NCBI RefSeq assembly: GCF_001557875.1
Contig: NZ_LNRF01000003.1
Coordinates: 1 to 64,000 of the forward strand
Source: Vibrio splendidus
GTDB lineage: Bacteria; Pseudomonadota; Gammaproteobacteria; Enterobacterales; Vibrionaceae
Length of the DNA stretch: 64,000 nucleotides
Reading direction: 5' to 3'
Under the pieces are notes generated by a model that was not told where the DNA came from, did not search any database, and was given only the letters and a program-made list of their open reading frames with translations. Both the position numbers and the translations under genes were made by a program. Position 1 is the stretch's first letter; every line of letters starts with the position of its first letter. Positions 24,301-28,321 of this stretch are shown piece by piece.

Positions 24301-26731
24301 CATTCGATTTCAGTGCCCCACCGACATTGAATTCAGTTGGTTCAATGCGGAATTTAGCTACATCATCACTACCAGCGGTAAAGGTAATCGTTTCGGTAGT
24401 GCTGACCGCACTCCCGCTTGGAGAAGATCCATCAGCTAGATTGGTTTCAGAGAGAGTAACAGGCGGGACCAAATCAATGATTGGATCTTGGCCGTCAATG
24501 ATACTTAGCTCAAGCGTTGAAGTATCAGTGTCTCCATCACCATCTTCAGTTAAAAATGAAAACTGTTTGACAATGGTTTCACTGTTTGTGTGGTCAATAT
24601 CGCGCGCAACTTCAAAACTAAAATCACCATTCAGTGAGATGGTTACAACACCTTCAGTAAAACTGAAGGTTTGAGCAGCATCTGGCAGCAAACTCTGATC
24701 TAGCGAGTAATCAACACCATCATAGTTAAATGATTGAATTGTTGAGCCATCAGCGCCTTCAAAATTAAATAGGTTGTACGAAACAATCGTATCGCCGGCT
24801 AAAGTAGGCTCAGTAACGGATTCAACCTTATCAACCAGTTCAACAACATCATCTTTTACATTAACTAGAATCTCTGCGGCTTCTGGTGTACTCGAACCGC
24901 CAGCTAGTGCAGAACGATCTCCATCCGCATCCACCGCATAAATTGGCAGTGCAAAAGTTAATAACGCATCTTCAGCGCCTTGGTGCGACAGTTCTTCATA
25001 GAGGTTAAATTCATAGTTACCCAATGATGGGCTATCAATTTTAACGTCAAAGATCGTAATTCTCGAGCCATTGCTCTCAACATAACCCTCGTAAGTTCTT
25101 ACACCATTGGTTTCATCCACCAACTCTAATAGCACTGCTTCACCATTAGAAACCAAGGTGCCATCAGTATTAAACTCAGTCGGTTCAAGCTCGTAATGGT
25201 CAATGATGTCACTGTTAAAAATATCGGCAGTGACACTACCACTTCCAGTTACTGGCGCTGTTCCCTCTTTTGAACCGCCAACGATGCCCGCTTCATCGAC
25301 ATTAATACTGTCAACATTGGTAATAACTGGGCTGTCGCCATCAGTAATAGCGATGTTGATGGTATTGGTTACTACATCTTGGTCGAAATCGGTAATCGTG
25401 ATTGGTAATGCAAACGAAAGAGTATCGGTTCCAACTTCTTCTATCGGTTTGAACTGTTGGAAGTTATACGTGCCATCGGTATCAAGGGAGATGGTCAGAA
25501 CAACCTCACCCCGCCCTTGAATAGACAGAGTGATCGTTGTGCCATCATCAGACAACCTTGCAAGCGTTGTTTGATTATCACTATATATCCCATCAAATTG
25601 GTCCAATGCACTAGCATCAAAGACCGCCGATTGAAGATGATCACTTCCAATAATCGAAAAAGTCCCTTCGATAGCTGTACTACTTGTTTCAACATTATTG
25701 ATAGTCACGCTTTCTGCTGACGGGTCCTCCCAGTCAAACACCGTAACTTGTGCGCTGATTGGTGCTGCAATCGGGTTTCCTGCGGAATCTTCACCTTGAA
25801 CATCAAAGACAATATTAATTTGATCGCCAGTATAAGAAACTTGGCCACCACCAATAGAAGGCACATGGTCAATAGGTTGAGAAACTGTTGTGGTCAGCGA
25901 GAGTTCAATGTTATTTCCAACACTGATAGCTTCAATATCAATGCGTAGTACTTCGTCGGAACCTAGAACACCGACGATAGAATTAGTCGCCGCATCATAA
26001 GTAAACGTAACGGGCTGACCACTTGAGGTAATATCACTGTTGAGTTCATTGAGTAGTGAAGCAAGGGATAGTGCTTCTGGAGCGAAGGAATCAGGAGAGA
26101 GAGCCAAACTACCAGCAACAATCGTTTCGCTAATCGTTAAGGATTGAGGATAGGTATTACCTGATATCGAGCCTTCATGGAGCTCTTCACTAATAGATTG
26201 ACCACCAGCTGAACGGGTTATCGTTCTGAACTCTTCTCTATCTTCATCGATGGTTTGATCTTCTAAACCTGAGGTCTCAAAGAATGTCGATGGCTGAGTC
26301 TGTGTGTAGTTGTAATCAATCGTTACAAAACCTGCGTTTGCAGAACCTAACCCACCACCAGCGGCCGTTGCTTCTAAGATTTGAGTTGGATCGGCGCCAC
26401 CTAAAATGGCTTCTTGAATGGCAGCGAGATCACCATCTGTAAAGGTACTGGCGTCAGCTTGCTGTAAATCGAAGTTAACCTCTCCCGCAATTGGAGCGTC
26501 TGTCCATGCGGCAGTCTCATCAACACAGCCAACACAATTCTCTCCAACCGGAATCGAATCATTCTGAACGCCTAATACAAGCTCTGACTTGTTGGCCGTA
26601 ATCACGATCTCATTTTCACGGATGATATCGCCAACTGAAATCTTTCTTGCGCTGCCGTCAGGCTTAACTACGACGACATCTCCACTAGTTGCTTCAACTA
26701 CCGCAACCTGGCGCGAAACTTCGATATCCAT
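6347..26731 (-). CDS. Giant LapA-like RTX adhesin, type I secreted (6,794 aa)
   Basis: One uninterrupted frame of 20.4 kb. Residues 1-120 form a retention module (MDIEVSRQVAVVEATSGDV) with Cys66 and Cys69. It is followed by an Ala-rich segment with a TAAG motif at residues 122-125, the di-alanine site cut by LapG-type proteases. Next come acidic Ig/cadherin-like repeats: a 12-unit array of about 272 residues per unit, a diverse central region, and three 116-residue repeats near the C-terminus. The end carries RTX nonapeptides (GGSGNDRLEGGAGDD and so on) and a type I secretion C-terminus; there is no N-terminal signal peptide. I chose the ATG at 26731 because GGGGGAT lies 7 nt upstream, unlike the start 24 nt earlier. 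The predicted role is Ca-dependent cell-surface attachment and biofilm formation. No T1SS, lapD or lapG gene is in the window. No recognisable ligand-binding domain (vWFA, PA14, sugar-binding) was noticed. Confidence 0.93.
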   Translation of the reverse strand: MDIEVSRQVAVVEATSGDVVVVKPDGSARKISVGDIIRENEIVITANKSELVLGVQNDSIPVGENCVGCVDETAAWTDAPIAGEVNFDLQQADASTFTDGDLAAIQEAILGGADPTQILEATAAGGGLGSANAGFVTIDYNYTQTQPSTFFETSGLEDQTIDEDREEFRTITRSAGGQSISEELHEGSISGNTYPQSLTISETIVAGSLALSPDSFAPEALSLASLLNELNSDITSSGQPVTFTYDAATNSIVGVLGSDEVLRIDIEAISVGNNIELSLTTTVSQPIDHVPSIGGGQVSYTGDQINIVFDVQGEDSAGNPIAAPISAQVTVFDWEDPSAESVTINNVETSSTAIEGTFSIIGSDHLQSAVFDASALDQFDGIYSDNQTTLARLSDDGTTITLSIQGRGEVVLTISLDTDGTYNFQQFKPIEEVGTDTLSFALPITITDFDQDVVTNTINIAITDGDSPVITNVDSINVDEAGIVGGSKEGTAPVTGSGSVTADIFNSDIIDHYELEPTEFNTDGTLVSNGEAVLLELVDETNGVRTYEGYVESNGSRITIFDVKIDSPSLGNYEFNLYEELSHQGAEDALLTFALPIYAVDADGDRSALAGGSSTPEAAEILVNVKDDVVELVDKVESVTEPTLAGDTIVSYNLFNFEGADGSTIQSFNYDGVDYSLDQSLLPDAAQTFSFTEGVVTISLNGDFSFEVARDIDHTNSETIVKQFSFLTEDGDGDTDTSTLELSIIDGQDPIIDLVPPVTLSETNLADGSSPSGSAVSTTETITFTAGSDDVAKFRIEPTEFNVGGALKSNGFAVEIKEDSSNPGTYIGFITNGSGSEIPVFTISFSATTLGEYTFTLLEALDHVDGLANNDLSFDLPVYAVDSDGDDSVVSQLNVTIGDDVQIMQDGTLDIVEPNLADGTVTTNTIDVMPNQSADGATITQFTYDGQLRTLDQNDTGEQQFSFTEGELFITLQGEMRFEPNRNLDHSASEDIVKSIVVTSNDFDNDPVTSTVTLTITDGDNPTIDVIPTVSLSETNLSDGSAPSGSAVSSTQTITFTNQSDDVVRFRIEPTEFNTNDDLKSNGLAVELREDPTGSGDYIGFTTSATNVETTVFTLSFSSTTLGEYTFTLLEALDHQDARGNNELSFGLPVYAVDSDGDDSVMSPLNVTIGDDVQIMQDGALDIVEPNLADGTVTTNTIDVMPNQSADGATITQFTYDGQLRTLDQNDNGEQQFSFTEGELFITLQGEVRFEPNRNLDHTLSEDIVKSIVVTSSDSDNDVLTSTVTLTITDGDIPTIDNVPAVTLSETNLNDGSAPSGSAVSSTQSITYTTESDDVTGLRIEPTEFNVGGALTSNGLAVELKADPTTPGGYIGFVTDGSNVETNVFTISFSSTNLGQYTFTLLEALDHVDGLANNDLSFDLPVYAVDSDGDDSLVSQLNVTIGDDVQIMQGGTLDITEPNLADGTVTTNTIDVMPNQSADGATITQFTYDGQVRTLDQTDNGEQQFSFTEGELFITLEGEVRFEPNRNLDHTLSEDIVKSIVVTSSDLDNDVLTSTVTLTITDGDIPTIDAVPSVTLSETNLSDGSAPSGSAVSQTETITFTNQSDDVASFRIEPTEFNVGGALKSNGFAVEIKEDSANPGTYIGFITNGLGTEIPVFTISFSATTLGEYTFTLLEALDHVDGLANNDLSFDLPVYVVDSDGDDSLVSQLNVTIGDDVQIMQDGTLDIVEPNLADGTVTTNTIDVMPNQSADGATVTEFSFGGIVQTLDQSITGEQQFSFTEGELYITLQGDMRFEPNRNLDHSASEDIVKSIVVTSNDFDNDPVTSTVTLTITDGDNPTIDVIPTVSLSETNLSDGSAPSGSAVSSTQTITFTNQSDDVEKFRLEPSEFNTGGTLTSDGLVIEIREEPAGSGNYIGFTTDTSNVETTVFTLAFSSTTLGEYTFTLIEAIDHTPIQGNNNLTFNLPVYAVDSDGDDSLMSPLAVTITDDIQVMVDGAFTIEEPTVADLSAGTPTTTTVNVLDQEGADGTTITQINYDNGTVFTLDQNNTGEQKFVVAEGSLYITLQGDVRFEPNRNLDHTSGDIVKSIVVTSSDSDSDVVTSTVTLTITDGDIPTIDNVPSVTLSETNLSDGSTPSGAAVSQTETITFTNQSDDVASFRIEPTEFNVGGALKSNGLVVELKADPTTPGGYIGFVTDGSNVETNVFTISFSSTTLGQYTFTLLEALDHVDGLANNDLSFDLPVYAVDTDGDDSLVSQLNVTIGDDVQIMQDGALNIVEPAVADLAAGTPTTTTVNVFDQEGADGATITQFTYDGGTVLTLDQNNTGEQKFVVAEGSLYITIQGDVRFEPNRNLDHTGGDIVKQIEVTSSDFDKDTVTSTVTLTIIDGDIPTIDTVPSVTLSESNLVDGSASSGSAVSQTETITFTNQSDDVTSFRIEPTEFNAGGALKSNGFVVEIKEDSASPGTYIGFITDGSNTEIPVFTISFSTATLGEYTFTLLEALDHVDGQANNDLSFDLPVYAVDSDGDDSVVSQLNVTIGDDVQIMQDGTLDIVEPNLADGTVTTNTIDVMPNQSADGATITEFSFGGVVKTLDQSIVGEQQFSFTEGELYITLQGEMRFEPNRNLDHSANEDIVKSIVVTSNDFDNDPVTSTVTLTITDGDNPTIDAVPSVSLKEADLADGSSPSGSAVSQTETITFTNQSDDVEKFRLEPSEFNTGGTLTSDGLVIEIREEPAGSGNYIGFTTDISNVETTVFTLAFSSTTLGEYTFTLLEAIDHTPIQGNNDLTFNLPVYAVDSDGDDSLMSPLAVTITDDIQVMVDGALSIEEPTVADLAAGTPTTTTVNVLDQEGADGTTITQINYDNGTVFTLDQSNTGEQKFVVAEGSLYITLQGDVRFEPNRDLNHSGGDIVKSIVVSSSDSDSDVVTSTVTLTITDGDLPIINVIPGVSLSEVDLADGSAPTGNPVSMTQVITYTEGSDDVSHFRIDPAQFNTSGALKSNGLEVEIKEQPANSGNYTGFVKDGANVETNVFTISFSTTNLGQYTFTLLEALDHVDGLQNNTLNFDVPVLAVDTDGDESAMSPMTVTITDDVQGVQDGSLNIVEPSLADLVAGTPTTPTIDVMPTQSADGAKVTQFIYDGGTAVTLDPNVSTEQVFTLTDGLLYITIEGEVRFEPNRNLDHSAGDIVRTIVVTTSDFDNDTDTADVTLTIQDGIDPVIDVVPSVNLSEVNLADGSTPSGSAVSSTQTITYTVGSDDLSHFRIATNEFNPGDVLKSNGLVVQLKEDPASPGDYIGFTDDGAGNVTNVFTIDFDSVNKGQFTFMLIEALDHLDGALNNDLNFNLPVYAVDTDGDDSVKRDVVVTIQDDLQQMQDGSLTITEPNTGTPTTLTVDVLPTPSADGATITQFTYDGGSAITLNQNISGEQEFVFTEGSLFVTLDGDVRFEPNRNLDHSAGDIVKSIVFTSSDFDKDTFSSAVTLTIVDGDGPTLNVVPSVSLSESLLADGSTPSGNPVSVTQTITSLASSDDIEKIVVEVGLFNTSGVLKSDGLELSLREEPVGSGDYIAFTTDGSGVEKVIFTLDFDDTNPSEYTFTLLERLDHVDGLGNNDLSFDLSVYAQDTDGDISPSKPLSVTISDDVQLMQSGALSITEPSTGTPTTTTFDVMPAQSADGATITKFTYGSQPEESLVQTNTGEQEFVFTEGSLFITLEGDMRFEPNRNLDHSGGDIVKTITVTSEDKDGDIVTSTVTLTISDGAPPVIDTVPTVALEEANLIDGSSPGLPVSQTETITFTAGSDDVSHFRIDTTQFNTSGDLKADGLVVQLKEDPLNSDHYIGYVESGGVQTDIFTITFSSVVLGEYTFTLLEELDHLPVQGNNDQIFTLPVIAVDQDNTDSVMKPLTVTITDDVPVITDTTATSTFVVDEDDLGSVVSQATGAFVTTEGADQVEVYELRNISALEATLTSGTEAISITEITGAANTTTYQGTTTSGAPIFTLELGDNGSYTFTLLGPLNHPTSPNSNTLTIPFDVVAVDGDGDDSNQYVLPIEVLDDVPVMSAPTGETVVDEDDLTGIGSDQSEDTLINGLFTVDEGADGVVKYELVDEDLVIAGLTSDGESLEWLPVSQSGTTFTYVAQTVTSNQPVFEIIFDTSNNSYQFELFKPLKHPDGADENTIELDFSVVAEDFDQDQSNAIDLKITVTDDVPLVTTQSITRLEGQGYGNSKVDMFANTTDVGADGAVLSRIEGITSNGADIVFRTGNSGPYSDGFDLNNGSQEVRVYEQTNGGVDTRELGRLRINSNGEVEFRANGYLEHDGETIDFSINVIATDGDLDTSETPLDITITDRNSSAISLKVTTFEDAGRDLTIPYASGDEPAFENVQDNQNGLPNAPAQVALQVNLYDQDNAESIGQLTIKSPNGGDSHQGTFYYFDGTDYIELMPASNGSIIFGPPQLEQSFAPNPNEPRQTIATIDNLFFVPDQHASSDETGGRVRYELEIDNNGTLDHTVNSNFRIEIEAVADIATWDDANSTYQYQVNEDQDNVTLQLNAESQDNSNTETITYELEAVQGDGKFELLDQNGNVLTPVNGVYTIAAADINSTVVNPIDNFSGQIEFKATAITEETLNPYDDSANGGANDKTTARSVEQNIIIDVTADADPGTFSVNRIRINEDNIDDPDYIGPLANKDAFTLDEVITMNGSVDTDGSEELFVRISNITEGAVLYYLGTTNVVPTVTINGIDYQEIAYSDLANVEVVPTKHSNVDFTFDITGVVKDTANLSTGAQVDEEILGTKTVNVEVKGVADTPYGGTNGTAWSAITDGSVNGVQTTIQESQNGDSFAELDFTVLSGERKPETGTTPLPDDGSESITVILSGIPDGVILEDGDGTVIDLNFVGYETGPGGSPDLSKPIYEANITEAGKTSGIRIRPVDSSTENIHIQGKVIVTENDGHTLTFDQEIRVLVEPRIDTSATYNTVTNGDEDTAINIDWHPEGTDYIDDDEHFTSIVISGIPTDVESVVVNGDVTQVYDAAAGTLTITPKSGQTAEDFTQIALNNNFIQITPAQDSSTDFTLNTVVMIEERDHEYVDATNPGEGIVTATITGTIDVRVRPVVEPGDADNKIVVSNENGTGDLTTITADANGVIKFTTNSDNTSISDEYVVRYQETDLSTVEEQVDEVIVQLTNTDGSALSDEVLGQLVVNGAAYEGGGRWVVTNEDAFSVSAPSGLDFTPANDADDVVTDFNDIKMTIFTLVSDPGDANNETSAQVQRTGEVTLSYPEVLTAPDKVAADIALVPDSVIDAIEDTQLDLGIALNSLITFSGEDDSTDQVTIIIDDSITINPGTPNEVTFPISVSGNSDIDFVNGKYVFETTVEQGVSTDFAGLLLNLPADYSGDFRLPISIVTKDLLSGDEKTLDTEVVIKVAPDAETDPTIEVNVVGSLDDLFNPVDNDGQAGQDPVGYEDTYIQLDFNSTISDQVSGLEGGQEEFTSITLTLDDPSIGAFYDGTGASLGTTVTFNQAEIAAGALDNVLFRAIANYPTGNDINQVQINVSGTVTDTASYNDPASPVGTAADSDTFNTSVSFDVVPVVDDVLVTGPGSDPDVIEITGNEDQPISLSGTGPVSIALTDLDGSEQFVSVKFTGVPDGFLMSADSGSAYTIKNNGGGEWSVQLPQASGLSFDLSELSILPPKNFSGTAEFGVEVFTQESLLGVPTAAANLPSFKLHVVPVGDDVDTNPTDSVTGNEGQNIDIEINATILDKELSATGSGTYTENAPETLRVEVAGVPQDASIYYPDGTTLASYDPVTQIWTLDVPAQSLDKIVFNSGEHNSDTGNVLGINGPLQITVRSVDTDADNTEYLGTPTSFDVDLVIDPINDQPTFVNVTNIETQEDSSGVAIDNFSIYDVDANFDNPDAPYVLTLAIDQTLPGAQGVFEFTSSPDVTFVLQPNGSLVITGKEADINTALTNGAVTFKPDPDQNYLNQGGLVTINAALDDGGNNGLIDAGDPNTAQTNQTTFTIKVTEVNDAPVANNVDLGSIAEEGQLVIVEGDLITASSDLENHNLTVTGVTLTQGQGQLQRFENAGGADNAAITGPFWIFTAADDFNGDVKFDYSIIDDGTTNGMDDFLTDNAEISLVVTEVNDQPVATNVDLGTMLEEGQLIIKAEDLIAATTDPEGDAITVTGVVIDQGQGQLQKFENVGGADDNSINGPYWVFTAADDYNGDVKFTYTVEDNGTTNGADDFLTDTAEISVVVTEVNDQPVATNVDLGTMLEEGQLIIKAEDLIAATTDPEGDAITVTGVVIDQGQGQIQKFENVGGADDNSINGPYWVFTAADDYNGDVKFTYTVEDNGTTNGIDDFLTDTAEISVVVQGVNDTPIVNGDNVTDLIDEDAGQLLSGINVTDPDYVDSYANDLMTVTLTVDYGTLNVALPTGTTVMVNGNNTGSVILVGTLSDLNALIDTPISPSGVYLDASLSPTNSIGLEVIAKDSGNPSGIAIETAPVVYNIAVTPVANAPTLSIDPAFNYVRNITTSSSVVANSGIALVGIVAALTDITEELTLKISDVPEGVDVTSDVGTVSLVGDTWIATADAIDSLRLVEQPSVGKPLTPGNYTLKVEAVSEETDNNDIAISQNIDLNLNIVANPLDLDLSSETEDVQLLASSFDTNLTGGSGNDRLEGGAGDDTLVGGDGNDTLIGGGGSDILTGGDGMDSFVWLNIEDGVEDTITDFSLSEGDQIDLREVLPELKNTSPDMTALLQQIDAKVDGDDIELTINPDGLGTTEQVIVVEDLAPQLTLSGTMPSDILDALVQQNVITHG
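6664..6795 (-). repeat. RTX nonapeptide (GGxGxDxxx) calcium-binding repeats
   Basis: About five consecutive nonapeptides near the C-terminus of the adhesin read GGSGNDRLE, GGAGDDTLV, GGDGNDTLI, GGGGSDILT and GGDGMDSFV. In type I secreted proteins these fold into a calcium-bound beta-roll after export. The remaining about 115 residues contain the FxxxEGDQIDLREVL-type segment common to T1SS C-terminal target domains. Confidence 0.92.
7675..8725 (-). repeat. Three 348-nt tandem repeats in the adhesin (116 aa each)
   Basis: Three adjacent copies start EVNDxPVAxNVDLG and contain EEGQLxI, FNGDVKF/YNGDVKF and a DDFLTD tail, as in cadherin-like/VCBS domains. The two copies nearest the C-terminus are nearly identical at DNA level, for example the matching blocks at 7880 and 8228, exactly 348 nt apart. 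The third is more divergent. The acidic DxD/DxN patterns are typical of calcium-rigidified extender domains. Confidence 0.9.
15050..24510 (-). repeat. Main adhesin repeat array, about 11.5 units of 800-828 nt
   Basis: Successive units begin at DGDxPTIDxVPxVxLSE (approximate plus-strand positions 24472, 23652, 22842, 22022, 21208, 20388, 19560, 18742, 17918, 17090, 16290 and 15475). Each unit has two parts. One runs from the DGD motif through FRIEPTEFN and YTFTLLEALDH to a DDVQIMQDG turn. The other runs through EPNLADG, SADGATIT and FEPNRNLDH. The unit nearest the C-terminus of the array contains only the first part. Units 1-9 follow a repeating three-type order (see findings). Confidence 0.92.
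26357..26368 (-). other. TAAG di-alanine motif, predicted LapG-type cleavage site
   Basis: Codons ACG-GCC-GCT-GGT encode Thr122-Ala-Ala-Gly125 directly after the predicted retention module and before the first repeat domains. LapG proteases of the c-di-GMP-controlled LapD/LapG system cut LapA-type adhesins at (T/P)AAG motifs in this position. Cleavage in this strain is inferred; the protease genes are not in the window. Confidence 0.72.
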
Positions 26732-26781
26732 ATATCCCCCGATGTCACAAAACACTATCTATTAGAGCTGTGAAAATTATT

Positions 26782-26797
26782 TGTAATGGTAATTACA
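26782..26797. promoter_or_regulatory. Palindrome TGTAAT-N4-ATTACA upstream of the adhesin
   Basis: TGTAATGGTAATTACA is a perfect 6-bp inverted repeat with a 4-base centre, about 50 bases upstream of the adhesin start codon. The symmetry and position fit a dimeric regulator site. The regulator is not identified. Confidence 0.4.
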
Positions 26798-27320
26798 GGT
26801 TTTCATTGCGCGTATACCTAACTCTTTTCATCGCTAGTCAATGATTGTGTCTCACTGGCATAACAAGAGAATAGTTTTCACCTGTTTTTTTATAGTTTAC
26901 TTACTCTTAAGCCTAGTCTTCCCCATAAAAAATGCCATGTCTGTGCTAAACAACGCTTTTTCACAAATCGCTCATTCTCTATGGATTACTAGAAACACGA
27001 GTTAAAAGCTCGTAGGGTGTTGATTTATATGCATATAAACTCACAATAATATTACACCTCTTAATTTTATAAATATATACAGGATTAAAGTTAATAAATC
27101 ATTAGAATTTATGAGCAATTAATAGAGCCCATCTATACCTAAACCACAAAGAAGAACTAAATCCCATATTTGAGACAAGGTTCAGCACAAAGCTGATGAG
27201 AAACTGTTAAAACACCGTATACGGGGTCAACTGAATACGCAACCACTAGAGTATTGAACGAGTATGCAGGAACAATGAGTAGAATTTGCCAATGGATATT
27301 TCAAGATACCAAGAACAAAA

Positions 27321-27352
27321 AAAGCCCACTAAGTTAAACCTTAGTGGGCTTT
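27321..27352 (-). terminator. Rho-independent terminator of speA-speB
   Basis: AAAGCCCACTAAG and CTTAGTGGGCTTT form a 13-bp perfect stem. The minus strand continues with a T run (CTTTTTTTG). It lies 43 bases past the speB stop. Confidence 0.92.
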
Positions 27353-27394
27353 AAAATCAGTATATCGCGTTATGCTGTTAGCAATGACACACTA

Positions 27395-28321
27395 TTATTT
27401 AGCAAGGCGATTTGCCGTCCAAACGTAAAGTAGCTCGAGGGCAATCGTCGCACCAGCCAATGCCGTAATCTCGCTTTGGTCATACGCTGGAGAAACCTCA
27501 ACAACGTCCATACCAACCATGTTGATACCTTGCAAGCCACGGATAATTTTCAGAACTTTATCTGAATTCAAACCGCCGCATACCGGTGTACCTGTACCCG
27601 GAGCAAAAGCAGGATCCAGACAATCGATATCAAACGTTAGGTAAACTGGCTTATCACCAACAATGCCTTTCACTTGAGCAATGATCTCGTCCACGCTCAT
27701 GTCGTTCGCTTGCATCGCGTTAATTACGTTAAAGCCGTGACCTTCCTGCTTGTACTCTGTACGAATACCAATTTGCACTGAATGTTCAGGCGAAATTAAA
27801 CCTTCGTTTGGCGCATGGTAGAACATGGTGCCGTGATCGTAACGACTACCCTGACTGTAAGTGTCAGTGTGCGCGTCGAAGTGAATCAGAGCCATCTCAC
27901 CGTACTTCTTGCCGTATGCTCTAAGCAAAGGCAGTGTAATGAAGTGATCGCCACCTAAACCTAACAAAGTTTTACCACTGTTTAGAATCGCATCAGCAGC
28001 AGCTTCTAAACGTTGAGTTAGGTCTTCTGCATCACCACAGTCAAACACAAGGTCGCCAGCATCAATCACCGAGGTATGTTCAAAGACATTGAAGTCCCAC
28101 GGGAATTTCTTACCTTCCCACGCCAAGTTTACCGATGCACGACGAATCGCATCAGGGCCCATGCGAGCACCCGGGCGACCAGATGTCGCCATATCTAGCG
28201 GCGCACCCAAAACAACCACATCAGCATCGTTGTCGATAGGGTTTTGCACCAATGGACGACGCATAAATGTCATCGCATTGGAATACAGCGAGTAATCTGG
28301 TTTGGTAAATAGATCGTTCAT
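27395..28321 (-). CDS. speB: Agmatinase (308 aa)
   Basis: A ureohydrolase that converts agmatine to putrescine and urea. The manganese-binding motifs are present: [18 protein letters not shown] and [16 protein letters not shown], with [10 protein letters not shown] near the N-terminus. Length is normal (E. coli 306 aa). The start ATG shares its A with the TAA stop of speA (TAATG), so the two are translationally coupled. Together they give the arginine decarboxylase route to putrescine. A strong terminator follows. Confidence 0.95.
   Translation of the reverse strand: MNDLFTKPDYSLYSNAMTFMRRPLVQNPIDNDADVVVLGAPLDMATSGRPGARMGPDAIRRASVNLAWEGKKFPWDFNVFEHTSVIDAGDLVFDCGDAEDLTQRLEAAADAILNSGKTLLGLGGDHFITLPLLRAYGKKYGEMALIHFDAHTDTYSQGSRYDHGTMFYHAPNEGLISPEHSVQIGIRTEYKQEGHGFNVINAMQANDMSVDEIIAQVKGIVGDKPVYLTFDIDCLDPAFAPGTGTPVCGGLNSDKVLKIIRGLQGINMVGMDVVEVSPAYDQSEITALAGATIALELLYVWTANRLAK

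Larger units (their letters stand above)
26732..27394. promoter_or_regulatory. Adhesin upstream region and speB 3' region
   Basis: This 660-base AT-rich gap contains the adhesin ribosome site (GGGGGAT, 26735-26741 on the minus strand), a palindrome at 26782-26797 and, at its right end, the speB terminator. I see no open reading frame with a ribosome site. Its length suggests multi-input control of the adhesin promoter, but no named binding site was recognised. Confidence 0.5.

Noticed and set aside
15050..24510. Regularly spaced repeats that might suggest a CRISPR array
   Set aside because: The spacing is about 816 bases, a multiple of three, the whole region is coding and there are no unique spacers of 30-40 bases.
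6459..25948. Many plus-strand open frames of 60-190 codons opposite the adhesin
   Set aside because: They follow the repeat periodicity, lack ribosome sites and encode low-complexity Ser/Thr/Val-rich text. They are antisense shadows of a repetitive gene.
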